A DNA stretch of 64,000 nucleotides, taken from Bacteroidales bacterium (lineage in GTDB: Bacteria; Bacteroidota; Bacteroidia; Bacteroidales; WCHB1-69). Positions 17,220 through 27,663 of this stretch are shown here, one piece after another. The stretch is from the NCBI GenBank assembly GCA_016288655.1, contig JAEEKX010000032.1, positions 1 through 64,000 on the forward strand. The letters are read 5' to 3'. The position numbers and the translations under genes are program-made. The notes below the pieces were generated by a model. The model was given only the letters and a program-made list of their open reading frames with translations. It made no database searches and was not told the origin of the DNA. How positions within the stretch are numbered: the first letter of the stretch is position 1; the number at the start of each line of letters is the position of its first letter.

Positions 17220-17753
17220 TTATCCTTTGATGTTCTCCTCCACCATCTCGCGGAGGTATGTGATGATTTCGGGATCTTGTATGGACATGCCGTCCAGCGC
17301 TTCGTTTACTTCGTCGGTGTCGAAAGTGTAATCGACCTGGTCGTTTTTATAGTGGAAGATGAAGTGGATGTCAGGGTAGGCGGAGGCGGTGAGGACGACG
17401 GTGCCGGCGAGGTCGCCCATGGGCGGCCGGTCGAGATGGGTGAGCCCGAACACGGCGGTGACGGTGGTGCCGACGCCGACTTCCGACTGGATGTCGAGAC
17501 TGCCGCCCGTCTGTTCGGAGTTCTGCTTCAGCAACGGCAGGCCAAGTCCCACCTTGCGGGTCGTGCGGGTGGTGAAGAAGGGGTTGATGACTTTCTGCAC
17601 GGTCTCGGCATCCATGCCGCAGCCGTTGTCGATGAAGCGCAGCGTAAGCGTGTCGGCGGCGGGGTCCTCGATCACCTCCAGCGTCACCTCGGTGGCCTTG
17701 GCGCGCGTGGAGTTCTGCAAAATGTCCATGATGTGCATCGAAAGGTCTTTCAT
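17220..17753 (-). CDS. GHKL (histidine-kinase-like) ATP-binding protein
   Basis: 177 residues from the ATG at 17753 (MKDLSMHIMDILQNS); the frame continues 22 residues upstream but those are not conserved and the promoter lies just beyond. The HATPase motifs are N box 'HIMDILQNSTRAKATEV', G1 'RFIDNGCGMD', F box 'NPFFTTRTTRKVGLGLPLL'. There is no phospho-acceptor His domain or sensor, so it is a stand-alone ATPase/anti-sigma-type module. Relatives are often encoded near iron hydrogenase and NADH-dehydrogenase-like genes; here no such genes are present and it heads the operon that continues into beta-helix cargo and rbfA. Function unknown. Confidence 0.85.
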   Translation of the reverse strand: MKDLSMHIMDILQNSTRAKATEVTLEVIEDPAADTLTLRFIDNGCGMDAETVQKVINPFFTTRTTRKVGLGLPLLKQNSEQTGGSLDIQSEVGVGTTVTAVFGLTHLDRPPMGDLAGTVVLTASAYPDIHFIFHYKNDQVDYTFDTDEVNEALDGMSIQDPEIITYLREMVEENIKG

Positions 17754-17839
17754 AGTCTCGATTTTGTTGTGAAGAGCGTTGAGTTTGCAGGCGGGGGAGG
17801 GCAATACACACTCCTCCAACCTAAGATTGGAAACGGCTG

Positions 17840-17847
17840 CAAAGTTA
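17840..17847 (-). promoter_or_regulatory. TAACTTTG promoter element for the HATPase-porZ operon
   Basis: Minus-strand TAACTTTG (plus strand CAAAGTTA) fits TAnnTTTG and lies 87 bp before the HATPase gene start. It is the only good promoter match I see for the five-gene minus-strand run down to porZ. Confidence 0.6.
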
Positions 17848-17963
17848 CTATTTTCTCGCCATACTTGAGTGTGATGTGGAAAAGTTTTTTCTCTTAAAAA
17901 ATTTCACCCATGAAATAGGATGAATCCGTGATTTCGGGAAGAGTGTACCTTTAAAAATTATTG

Positions 17964-17971
17964 TATCTTTG
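17964..17971 (+). promoter_or_regulatory. TATCTTTG promoter element for guaA
   Basis: TATCTTTG followed by GCA, 38 bp before the guaA ATG, a perfect TAnnTTTG match. The upstream -33 region holds no clear TTTG. Confidence 0.75.
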
Positions 17972-18009
17972 CACGCTGTTTTTAAGATAGAGAAAAGCAG
18001 TCCGTCATT

Positions 18010-19530
18010 ATGCAAAAAATCATCATTTTAGACTTCGGCTCCCAATACACGCAGTTGATCGCGCGCAGAATCAGGGAGATGCACACCTATTGCGAGATAC
18101 TGCCTTACAACAAGTTCCCGGAGGGCGACGCCGACGTGCGCGGCGTGGTGCTGTCGGGCAGTCCTTTCTCCGTCAACCAGGCGGAGGCCTTCAAGCCCGA
18201 CCTGTCGGGCATCCGCGGCAAATACCCGCTGCTCGGCATCTGCTATGGCGCCCAATACCTGGCGCAGAGTTCCGGCGGCACTGTCGGCAGCAGCGACAGC
18301 CGCGAGTACGGCCGCGCCCGCCTCGCCTCCTTCGACGCCACCGACCCGCTCATGCAGGGCGTGCGCGAACACTCCCAGGTCTGGATGTCGCACGGCGACA
18401 CCATCCTCCAACTGCCCGCGGACTTCCGCATCGTTGCCAGTACCGCCGACGTGCCCGTGGCCGCCTACCGCATCGACGGCGAACCCACCTGGGCCGTGCA
18501 GTTCCACCCCGAAGTCTATCACTCCGAAGACGGCTCCGCCATCCTCCGCAACTTCGTCCACGGCATCTGCGGATGCAGCGCCGACTGGACCCCCGCCTCT
18601 TTCATCGACTCCACCATCGCTGAACTGCAACACCAACTCGGCACCGACCAGGTCGTCCTCGGCCTCTCCGGCGGCGTCGATTCCACCGTGGCCGCCATGC
18701 TGCTCAACCGCGCCATCGGCGACCGGCTCCACTGCATCTTCGTCGATAACGGACTGCTCCGCCTCAACGAGTTCTCCTCCGTGCTCAAACATTACAAACT
18801 TCTCGGACTCAACGTCACCGGCGTCGATGCCTCACAGCGGTTCTATGCCGCCCTCGCCGGCGAAAGCGATCCCGAGAAGAAACGCAAGATCATCGGCAAG
18901 GGCTTCATCGAAGTCTTTGAGGAAGAAGCAAAAAAACTCTCCGACGTGAAATGGCTGGCGCAAGGCACCATCTACCCCGACCGCATCGAGTCGCTCTCCA
19001 TCACCGGCATGGTCATCAAGTCGCACCACAACGTCGGCGGACTGCCCGAGCGCATGAAGATGCAGGTGGTAGAACCGCTGAAACTCCTCTTCAAGGACGA
19101 AGTCCGTGAAGTGGGCCGCGCCCTCGGCATCCCCGAATCTTTCATCGCCCGCCATCCTTTCCCAGGCCCCGGATTAGGCGTTCGCATCCTCGGCGACATC
19201 ACCCCCGAGAAGGTGCGGATTCTGCAAGAGGCCGATGATATTTTTATCAACGGACTGAAAACCAATAAGCTGTACGACAAGGTGTGGCAGGCGGGCGTCA
19301 TTCTGTTGCCCATCCGCTCTGTCGGCGTCATGGGTGATGAGCGCACCTACGAGAACGCCGTCGCACTGCGCGCGGTCTGTTCCACCGACGGCATGACCGC
19401 CGACTGGGCCGACCTGCCCAACGACTTCCTGCGCGCCGTCTCCAACGAGATCATCAACAAGGTGCGGGGCATCAACCGCGTGGTCTATGACATCAGCTCC
19501 AAACCGCCTGCGACTATCGAGTGGGAGTAA
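18010..19530 (+). CDS. guaA: GMP synthase (glutamine-hydrolysing)
   Basis: 506 residues. The class I glutamine amidotransferase domain carries nucleophile Cys78 in '[13 protein letters not shown]' and His167/Glu169 in '[15 protein letters not shown]'. The ATP-pyrophosphatase P-loop SGGVDS is at 220-225, and the C-terminal dimerisation domain ends in '[13 protein letters not shown]', the canonical GuaA end. The enzyme converts XMP, ATP and glutamine to GMP. It is monocistronic, with its own promoter, and faces a converging flavoprotein gene. Confidence 0.98.
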   Translation: MQKIIILDFGSQYTQLIARRIREMHTYCEILPYNKFPEGDADVRGVVLSGSPFSVNQAEAFKPDLSGIRGKYPLLGICYGAQYLAQSSGGTVGSSDSREYGRARLASFDATDPLMQGVREHSQVWMSHGDTILQLPADFRIVASTADVPVAAYRIDGEPTWAVQFHPEVYHSEDGSAILRNFVHGICGCSADWTPASFIDSTIAELQHQLGTDQVVLGLSGGVDSTVAAMLLNRAIGDRLHCIFVDNGLLRLNEFSSVLKHYKLLGLNVTGVDASQRFYAALAGESDPEKKRKIIGKGFIEVFEEEAKKLSDVKWLAQGTIYPDRIESLSITGMVIKSHHNVGGLPERMKMQVVEPLKLLFKDEVREVGRALGIPESFIARHPFPGPGLGVRILGDITPEKVRILQEADDIFINGLKTNKLYDKVWQAGVILLPIRSVGVMGDERTYENAVALRAVCSTDGMTADWADLPNDFLRAVSNEIINKVRGINRVVYDISSKPPATIEWE

Positions 19531-19539
19531 CATCCGCCC

Positions 19540-19554
19540 AGGAGAAGTTCTCCT
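19540..19554 (+). terminator. possible weak terminator after guaA
   Basis: A short near-perfect palindrome AGGAGAAGTTCTCCT followed by TT, 10 bp after the guaA stop. The stem is only six to seven pairs and the T tract is short, so this is tentative. Confidence 0.35.
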
Positions 19555-19600
19555 TTCCGGCTTCGATTTAGAAGTGTAGTTTTGCAATCCCCCAATCCAC

Positions 19601-20719
19601 CTAGGCGTAAAAGCCGCGCCCGGCTGTGGCGGCCAGCGCGCTCGCGAAGGCGAAGAAAAGGTTGTAGCCGCCGCAGACACCATCCACATCCACCATCTCG
19701 CCAATGGCGTAGAGTCCCGGGTATCGCTTGAGTTCAAACCGGTCGGTCAACTCCTCGGTGCAGATGCCGCCGCTGCAAACCTGCGCACTCTCGATCCCAT
19801 AGGTACCGGCGATCTTCAGCCGGAAATCCCGAAGGTCGAACGGCTGCTGGGCATACAACTCGCACAACTTCGGGTGCAGAATGCCCGACAGACTGCCATG
19901 TTCTCGCAACTGTCGATCCGACTGCGTGTCACCATCGCCCGTGAGCAGGTCGATCGACACTTCGCAATCCTCCTTCGACGCCAGTCGATTGAAGTGCGCC
20001 GAGCAGTTCAAAACGACAATTCCGGAGATGCCGTCCTCTTTGAAGATGACCTCGCCGAACTCCTCGAACACGGGGCGCCCGTGTTGCAGCAGTCGCACGT
20101 TCGCGCGCACACGGCACCCAAACAGCAACTTGGGGTACGCCATCATGCGAAAGCCCGTCAGGGAAGGAATAAGTGGATTTCTTTTTATTTGTAAATCAGT
20201 AAGATAATCGTTGTAGCCGCGTTGGTTCTTCACGATCATGCCGGCAGGGGATCCTGAAGCAAGGATGACTCGGTCGAAAAGTTCCGGCTCGTCGTTGATG
20301 CGCCAGCGGCTGTCCTCTTGACGAAGCGTGCGCACCGGCGTCTCGCATCGCACCTCCACGCGGCTCCCGAGTTGTTCGAGCAGCACGTTGACGACAGTCG
20401 GTGCATACAGGGTGGCGGGATAGACGCGCCCCTCTTCGTCGATGCTCATCCGCAGTCCCATGGCGGCGAACTCGTCGCGTACTTCGGCATAGCCGATGCG
20501 GGCGAGCAGCCGTTCCATGAAGTCGGGACGGTTGTAGTGGCAAGGCCGGATGTCGGTATTGAGGATGTTGGCTCGCCCACCGCCCGAGGCACGCAACTTC
20601 GCTCCCACCTGCTTGCCCTTCTCGAAAAGCTTCACGTGCATGTCGGCGGATTCCGACAACTTCTTGGCGGCCAGCAGTCCGGAGGCCCCGGCTCCTACGA
20701 TGGCAATCTTCGTCTCCAT
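19601..20719 (-). CDS. HI0933/YhiN-family FAD-dependent oxidoreductase
   Basis: 372 residues. The N-terminal dinucleotide-binding loop is 'IAIVGAGASGLLAAKKL' followed by 'KLRASGGGRANILN', the HI0933 hallmark. The C-terminal FAD-contacting segment 'YGIESAQVCSGGICTEEL' and 'GLYAIGEMVDVDGVCGGYNL' is complete. The family (BaiN-like) binds FAD and NAD(P), but most members have no known substrate; some are linked to bile-acid reduction in Clostridia, which I do not infer here. It starts 2 bp after ligA ends, so the two are likely co-transcribed. Confidence 0.93.
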   Translation of the reverse strand: METKIAIVGAGASGLLAAKKLSESADMHVKLFEKGKQVGAKLRASGGGRANILNTDIRPCHYNRPDFMERLLARIGYAEVRDEFAAMGLRMSIDEEGRVYPATLYAPTVVNVLLEQLGSRVEVRCETPVRTLRQEDSRWRINDEPELFDRVILASGSPAGMIVKNQRGYNDYLTDLQIKRNPLIPSLTGFRMMAYPKLLFGCRVRANVRLLQHGRPVFEEFGEVIFKEDGISGIVVLNCSAHFNRLASKEDCEVSIDLLTGDGDTQSDRQLREHGSLSGILHPKLCELYAQQPFDLRDFRLKIAGTYGIESAQVCSGGICTEELTDRFELKRYPGLYAIGEMVDVDGVCGGYNLFFAFASALAATAGRGFYA

Positions 20720-20721
20720 GG

Positions 20722-22785
<2,064 letters not shown>

Positions 22786-22796
22786 TTATTAGCTTG

Positions 22797-22804
22797 CAAA
22801 GATA
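22797..22804 (-). promoter_or_regulatory. TATCTTTG promoter element for ligA
   Basis: Minus-strand TATCTTTG followed by GCA (plus strand CAAAGATA) 20 bp before the ligA ATG; perfect TAnnTTTG match. Confidence 0.75.
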
Positions 22805-22968
22805 CTATTTTTTGCAAAAAAAAGACAACGATTATCTTCTTTGAAAATGAAAGATTTTCCGGTTCCCATCTCTTTCAAATGGGAAAATGTTTAGAAGATA
22901 ATATTTTGTGTATTAATTAGTTGAAATGATATTTCACCCCATTGTAAATGGGCTGAATGAAACCAATT

Positions 22969-22990
22969 CCTCTCCCCAAATGGGGAGAGG
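22969..22990. repeat. REP-like palindrome CCTCTCCCC-AAAT-GGGGAGAGG
   Basis: A perfect 9-bp inverted repeat with a 4-base loop, followed by TTAGGGGAGGGG. It lies 14 bp past the stop of the type-B cargo gene on the minus strand. The sequence resembles the short palindromic intergenic elements common in Bacteroidetes genomes. It lacks a T tract, so if it stops transcription it is not a classic terminator. Confidence 0.6.
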
Positions 22991-23004
22991 TTAGGGGAGG
23001 GGTG

Positions 23005-25626
23005 CTACAGCACGATCAAACTGCCGGAGAAGGCGTACTTCTTGTTCTCGGTTTTCGGTTTGCCGAAGGCACGCCAAGTGAAGGAGTTGTTGGCGGCGAC
23101 CTTGCCGTTCACCTTGCCGTCCCACTGGAAGTGTGGGTCGGTGGAGTGATAGACCAACATGCCCCAACGATCGTAGATCCAGATTTCGAATTCTGACACC
23201 AATTCGGGATCTGACAGGAAGAAGTAGTCGTTGTTGCCGTCGTCGAAGGTGGCGGTGATGCAGTTGGGGAAGAAGAGGTTGAAGGGGCATCTGTCGATGT
23301 GGATGTCGTCCGACATCTCGCAGGGGCCGTCATAGACGCGCACGTAGTAGGTGCCGTAGGAGTGGACTTCCACTTCCGGGGTGCTGGCGCCGGTGCTCCA
23401 CTGGATGTTGGGGGCATTGGTATGGGCGATCAGCGTGGTGACGCCGTCCTCGCAGAAGTCGATGGTCTGTTCGATCTCCAAACTGATGGCATCCTGCATT
23501 CGTATCTCCACTTCATCCGAGTTGAAGCATCCTGCCTCGTTGGTAACGGTGACGGAGTAGAATCCCGACTCGTGGGCGGAGATGGAAGATGTGGTCTCGC
23601 CGGTGCTCCAACTGTAGGTGGCGTTGGGCGCGTTGGTGACGTTGGGCGAAAGTTGTAACGGTAGTTCGTCTTGTGAGCAGATGACCTTGTCTTTCCCGAG
23701 GTTGACGGTGGGCACGTTGCTGGTGCTCAAATGCAGTTCCACGATGCTGTCGCAGCCGCCGGCGGTGGAGATGGAGTCATAATAGATGCCGGGCTGCGAA
23801 TAGACTTCGCCATTGTACCAGAATGACTCACCCGGACAGATGGTGTGGTAGATCGGAATCGGATCGGCGGGGACGAAACTGAGGTGGAGCTCGATGACGG
23901 AGTCGCACTCGCCGCCGCCGTCAAGAGTGTCGTAATAGACGCCCGGCTCTTGCAGGATGGTGCCGTAGAAGTCGTAACTGCCGCCGCCGCAGATGGTGAC
24001 ATTGACCGGAATCGGGTCTGGCGGTGGGATGTTGACGATGGCGTGCAATGTGTCGATGTTGGTGCCAAAGCAGTTGCTGATGGCTGAACTTTCAATGATC
24101 ACCATGACGTCGTAGGTGCCGGCTTCGGAATAGGTGTGGGTGGCCGGGTTGGTGTTGGCGGTTTCGCCGTCGCCGAATTCCCACCGGATGCTGCTGTACC
24201 CGTAATTGAGTTGCACTTCGAAGTCCATCTCGCGGTTGGGACAGTAGGAGTAGTTCTCGGGCAGGTCGGCTGTGTTGATGTTGTTGACGAACATGGTGGA
24301 GCTGAGGTTGACGGCGCTGGAGCCGACGCTGTAGCCGTAGGAGGTCACGTTGGCCAATCCATAGACGTGCGCCACCAATCCGCTGTCGCATTGGAGGGTG
24401 TGGGTGGCGTGGGAGATGCCGATGCGGGCGAATGCGTAGTTGGCGTTGCCGGTGACGGGGGTGAACTGCCCGCCGATGGAGGTGCCGTCAAGACGCATGG
24501 AGGCCAAGTTGGAGGGCGTGTTGGGAGTGACCACGTTGACATAGTGGTTGTAAGTGCCGTTCTCGTAGGTTCCGAAGGTGATCTTCTTGATGCTCTGCTC
24601 GACGGGGGCGATATAGACCATGGAGGGGTCGCCGCTGCCGCCGCCGCAACTCTGCCCGGTGATGTAAAGGTAACAGACCGCTGGACCGGAGGTGGCGATG
24701 TAGCAGGATCCTTCGGAGGAACTCATGACGTAGTGGTAGGTGCCGCCTGCGTTGAGCGTGGCGACCACGGTGCCGTTTTTCGTGACGGTGGTGCCGGCGT
24801 TCAAGGCGGTGACGCGCAACACGTCTTGCGTTCGGGTCTGGGAAGTGGTCACGATGAAGTGGTTGCCCCAGTAGATGGTGGGCACCATCGGCTCGTAGAT
24901 GTGGTCGCAGTAGGTGCAGCCGGAGGGCGCCTGGGCGCACTTGCCGCCGGCAAAGATCGCGATCTTCTTGCAATCCTGCGCATGCACGCGCGTGCCGGAG
25001 AGTGAGCCGTCGGTGGAGGTGGTCGTGAACTGGAACACCTGCCCCGCGTTGATGGTGATGGTGTACATGGTGTTGGCCGACCAGCCGTTGGTGGTAGGCA
25101 TCGAGGGGGTGATCTCGACCACGGTGTTGTCTTCCGTGCCGATGATCATGGCAGTGCTGCCGTTCAGTCCTGGAGGAATGGTCTCCAGCATGTAGTCGTC
25201 GCTGAGCGTGCTGGTGGGGAAGAGGTGTCCGCCGTCGAAGGAGGCGTCACGGTAGTTCATCGAATAGGCGGAGATGGTGTCGGAAGCCACCACGTGGCAG
25301 CCAAGGTTGTAAAGCACGCCGTCGGTGGAACTGGAGTGGTACCCTTGGGCGAGGGGAATGTCCACATCGACACGTCCGCCCGCGGGTATCGTCGCGCTGG
25401 TCTGCCAACCGGTGTTGGGATTCGTGACGATGACACTGCAAGCCCGCTCTGCCGAGAGGATCAGACAGGTCTGGGTGGGGTCGGTATTGTTGTTGTTGAT
25501 GAAGGCAAACCAAAAGTCCGTGCCTTGCGTCGAGGCACTCTGTCCGAATGCGGCTGGACGCCCACCGACAATCAGCAAAATGCCGAAGAGTAGCGCTAAG
25601 AAAAGGCGTAATTTATTTTTTTGCAT
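23005..25626 (-). CDS. secreted IgGFc-binding-like / PKD protein with T9SS type B sorting domain
   Basis: 873 residues with a signal peptide ending near AAFGQ. Residues about 30-430 match the IgGFc-binding N-terminal domain layout seen in Bacteroidetes surface proteins ('GTDFWFAFINNN', 'EDNTVVEITPS', 'KKIAIFAGGKCAQAP', 'YWGNHFIVTTSQTRTQDVLR'). A PKD domain follows ('SIRWEFGDGETANTNPATHT'), then two short 'GGCDSIVELHLS' repeats, an Ig-like segment and the gliding-motility C-terminal (CHU_C) domain from 'FNLFFPNCITATFDDGNNDY' to the end. A large T9SS-exported surface protein; ligand unknown. Monocistronic with its own promoter. Confidence 0.82.
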   Translation of the reverse strand: MQKNKLRLFLALLFGILLIVGGRPAAFGQSASTQGTDFWFAFINNNNTDPTQTCLILSAERACSVIVTNPNTGWQTSATIPAGGRVDVDIPLAQGYHSSSTDGVLYNLGCHVVASDTISAYSMNYRDASFDGGHLFPTSTLSDDYMLETIPPGLNGSTAMIIGTEDNTVVEITPSMPTTNGWSANTMYTITINAGQVFQFTTTSTDGSLSGTRVHAQDCKKIAIFAGGKCAQAPSGCTYCDHIYEPMVPTIYWGNHFIVTTSQTRTQDVLRVTALNAGTTVTKNGTVVATLNAGGTYHYVMSSSEGSCYIATSGPAVCYLYITGQSCGGGSGDPSMVYIAPVEQSIKKITFGTYENGTYNHYVNVVTPNTPSNLASMRLDGTSIGGQFTPVTGNANYAFARIGISHATHTLQCDSGLVAHVYGLANVTSYGYSVGSSAVNLSSTMFVNNINTADLPENYSYCPNREMDFEVQLNYGYSSIRWEFGDGETANTNPATHTYSEAGTYDVMVIIESSAISNCFGTNIDTLHAIVNIPPPDPIPVNVTICGGGSYDFYGTILQEPGVYYDTLDGGGECDSVIELHLSFVPADPIPIYHTICPGESFWYNGEVYSQPGIYYDSISTAGGCDSIVELHLSTSNVPTVNLGKDKVICSQDELPLQLSPNVTNAPNATYSWSTGETTSSISAHESGFYSVTVTNEAGCFNSDEVEIRMQDAISLEIEQTIDFCEDGVTTLIAHTNAPNIQWSTGASTPEVEVHSYGTYYVRVYDGPCEMSDDIHIDRCPFNLFFPNCITATFDDGNNDYFFLSDPELVSEFEIWIYDRWGMLVYHSTDPHFQWDGKVNGKVAANNSFTWRAFGKPKTENKKYAFSGSLIVL

Positions 25627-25655
25627 CTTCAGAATTTTTCTACATTATGATTTTA

Positions 25656-25663
25656 CAAAAGTA
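25656..25663 (-). promoter_or_regulatory. TACTTTTG promoter element for the IgGFc-like gene
   Basis: Minus-strand TACTTTTG (plus strand CAAAAGTA), 29 bp before the start codon; perfect TAnnTTTG match. Confidence 0.7.
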
Positions 25664-25698
25664 CGAAAAAAATGTTGCCTATGGTACAAAAGTTGAAA

Positions 25699-26292
25699 TT
25701 ATTTTTTCACCGCCTCCTCCATCATCGTCCACAACAGCCGCGTGGGCAGTCCCATCACGTTGTAGAACGAGCCATTGATGGACTCGATGCCCACGTATCC
25801 GATCCACTCCTGCACGCCGTAAGCCCCGGCCTTGTCGTAAGGTTTATAGGTGTGGACATAGTGCCGCAGTTCGTCGTCGGAGAGGTTGCGGAACTTGACG
25901 CGCGTCTCGGCGTGGTCGGTGGCGCGGTGGGTGCGCGTCATCACGGTCAGCCCGCTCATCACAGTGTGCTCGCGCCCCGACAGTTCGCGCAACATGTGCA
26001 GGGCCTCGTCCTCGTCGTGCGGCTTCTCCAGGATCTCGTCGCCGAGCACCACGATGGTGTCGCAGGCGATGAACATGCTGTTCTCGGGAAAGTGGTTGAG
26101 GTCGATGACGGAAAGTTTCAACTGCGAGAGGTAGCGCACCACCTCGGCGGGGGAAAGACCCGCGGGATGGTTCTCCTCCACATGCGTGGGCATCACCTCG
26201 AAGTCGAATCCCATGCCGGACAGCAGTTCGCGGCGCCGCGGCGACTGCGAGGCGAGATAGAGTTTGTAACGGCGTATTTCATCTAACAACAT
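25699..26292 (-). CDS. maf: Maf-family nucleotide pyrophosphatase
   Basis: 197 residues from the ATG at 26292; nine more codons are open upstream but overlap the promoter. The family signature SQSPRRREL is at 15-23, and 'FIACDTIVVLGDEILEKP' carries the catalytic Asp78. 'GREHTVMSGLTVM', 'DKAGAYGVQEWIGYVGIESI' and 'NVMGLPT' complete the Maf/YhdE type. These enzymes hydrolyse non-canonical or pyrimidine nucleoside triphosphates (dTTP/UTP/pseudo-UTP). Divergently transcribed from tsaE. Confidence 0.95.
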   Translation of the reverse strand: MLLDEIRRYKLYLASQSPRRRELLSGMGFDFEVMPTHVEENHPAGLSPAEVVRYLSQLKLSVIDLNHFPENSMFIACDTIVVLGDEILEKPHDEDEALHMLRELSGREHTVMSGLTVMTRTHRATDHAETRVKFRNLSDDELRHYVHTYKPYDKAGAYGVQEWIGYVGIESINGSFYNVMGLPTRLLWTMMEEAVKK

Positions 26293-26316
26293 GGAAGCGA
26301 AAATTGAAATTCGGCG

Positions 26317-26324
26317 CAAAATTA
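26317..26324 (-). promoter_or_regulatory. TAATTTTG promoter element for maf
   Basis: Minus-strand TAATTTTG (plus strand CAAAATTA), 24 bp before the maf ATG, in the short divergent interval shared with tsaE. Confidence 0.65.
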
Positions 26325-26357
26325 CGTTTTTTTCCTCAGATATCGAAAAAAAATGAT

Positions 26358-26365
26358 TACTTTTG
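26358..26365 (+). promoter_or_regulatory. TACTTTTG promoter element for tsaE
   Basis: TACTTTTG followed by GCGG, 28 bp before the tsaE ATG; perfect TAnnTTTG match. It also fixes the start at 26394 rather than at the more upstream in-frame ATG. Confidence 0.7.
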
Positions 26366-26393
26366 CGGCTGTAAAAAAGAGATTCGGAACAAC

Positions 26394-26834
26394 ATGAGAA
26401 TCACCATCCATTCCGAGGAAGAACTGCCCGCTGTGGCCTCCGCGCTGCTGTCGGAGCTGCCGTCGGCGCGCGTCTTCTGCTTCTATGGCGAGATGGGGGC
26501 GGGAAAGACCACCCTCATCAAGGAGGTGTGCCGACAACTGGGCGCCGACGGCACCACCGCCAGTCCCACCTTCGCCATCGTCAACGAGTACCCTACCCCT
26601 GACGGTCCCATCTATCATTTTGATTTCTACCGCATTCGGTCGCTTGCCGAAGCCCGCGAAGTGGGCGTGGAGGAGTACCTCTACAGCGGCGACTACTGCT
26701 TCCTCGAGTGGCCTGAGAACGTCGCGCCGCTCATCGAGCCCGAGTTCGTCAAGGTGTCGATCCACGTCGGCGCCGACGGCTCCCGCACTTTCGAAACCGT
26801 TGCGGAACCACTCAACGATAACCTGCTGTCATGA
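26394..26834 (+). CDS. tsaE: tRNA t6A biosynthesis ATPase TsaE
   Basis: 146 residues from the ATG at 26394. Walker A 'YGEMGAGKTTLIKEV' (Lys38), 'TASPTFAIVNEYPT', 'IYHFDFYRIRS' and 'CFLEWPENV' are the conserved TsaE motifs. TsaE binds ATP and resets the TsaB-TsaD-TsaE complex that makes N6-threonylcarbamoyladenosine on tRNAs reading ANN codons. The partner tsaB is at 35211 in this window. Its stop overlaps the start of the next gene by four bases (ATGA), indicating coupled translation. Confidence 0.96.
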   Translation: MRITIHSEEELPAVASALLSELPSARVFCFYGEMGAGKTTLIKEVCRQLGADGTTASPTFAIVNEYPTPDGPIYHFDFYRIRSLAEAREVGVEEYLYSGDYCFLEWPENVAPLIEPEFVKVSIHVGADGSRTFETVAEPLNDNLLS

Positions 26835-27517
26835 CGGAAGATCACGAGTACGAAACCCAGCGCGAGGCGGTGGATGAGGCGACGGCACAGCGAGGCCTCG
26901 CCATCGGCATCTTGGCCGGCAACACGCTCACGCCGCGCGGCGACGTGGTCGTGCCTCCCTATACCGTCGAGACGCTCGTGGAGAACCACCTCCCCGTCTA
27001 TGTCGAACGGGGACTCGGACAGGGCGCCGGACTCATCGACCTCGACTATGCCGATGCCGGTGCCATCCTTGCTGCCGACGCCGACAAACTCTACCGCTCC
27101 TCCGACCTTCTCGTCTGCCTCCGACCGCTATCCATCGAGGAGATGCCGCAACTGCGTGACCATCAGATCCTCATCACCCCGGTTCGGAGCGATGAGGTGA
27201 CTGCAGATCATCTCTCCGTTTTGCAGTTGAAATCCGCTACCGCGTTGTCACTGAGGATGATACGAAATGTCGAAGGGGGTGAATTGCTGCAGGACATCCT
27301 CCTGGCGGACGGCGGCGCGCAGGTCTCCGGCGACGCCTTGGGCGACCTTTTGCTCTCCATGATTTTCCCGCTCGTCTTCAACAGCCGTTGGCAGGGCGCT
27401 TCTCGGGAAAACCCTGCGCTTTTTCAGGCCCTGTACTGCTATCGGGGCGTGCTGACGAGAGAGGAGATCGCCTCCCGACTACAACTTCCATTTCAGCAAA
27501 TAGGTGATTTATTGTAA
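26831..27517 (+). CDS. alanine dehydrogenase-related protein lacking the NAD-binding domain
   Basis: 228 residues. The N-terminal part ('VPPYTVETLVENHLPVYVER', 'DLDYADAGAIL', 'LYRSSDLLVCLRPLSIEEMP', 'LRDHQILITP') follows the first half of the alanine dehydrogenase substrate domain. The C-terminal 65 residues ('LLLSMIFPLVF', 'ALYCYRGVLTREEIASRL') follow the last part of the same domain. Between them, where the family has about 160-180 residues of Rossmann NAD domain with a GAGTVG loop, only some 25 residues remain. The catalytic region (VKEP/VEPP and the following His or Ala-Leu-Gln) reads LRPL and TPVR. The frame is intact and coupled to tsaE, so it looks retained rather than decaying. No catalytic activity is predicted. 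The alignment is from memory and by eye. Confidence 0.65.
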   Translation: MTEDHEYETQREAVDEATAQRGLAIGILAGNTLTPRGDVVVPPYTVETLVENHLPVYVERGLGQGAGLIDLDYADAGAILAADADKLYRSSDLLVCLRPLSIEEMPQLRDHQILITPVRSDEVTADHLSVLQLKSATALSLRMIRNVEGGELLQDILLADGGAQVSGDALGDLLLSMIFPLVFNSRWQGASRENPALFQALYCYRGVLTREEIASRLQLPFQQIGDLL

Positions 27518-27606
27518 GTTATAAATTATTTTTTTTAAAATAAAAAAAGAGTGGGAGAAAAATAAAAATTATTTTGCGGAAGTGTATTTATTCAGAAAAA
27601 TAGTGC

Positions 27607-27614
27607 TAATTTTG
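27607..27614 (+). promoter_or_regulatory. TAATTTTG promoter element for gdhA
   Basis: TAATTTTG followed by GCA, 50 bp before the gdhA ATG; perfect TAnnTTTG match in an AT-rich spacer. Confidence 0.75.
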
Positions 27615-27663
27615 CACCTTGAAAAGAGAACCAAAACACATCAACAACTTAAATAGTTACATT

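Noticed and set aside
16019..17230. 403-codon plus-strand frame opposite the beta-helix gene
   Set aside because: Val/Gly/Ala-rich antisense shadow of the repeat rungs; no start context.
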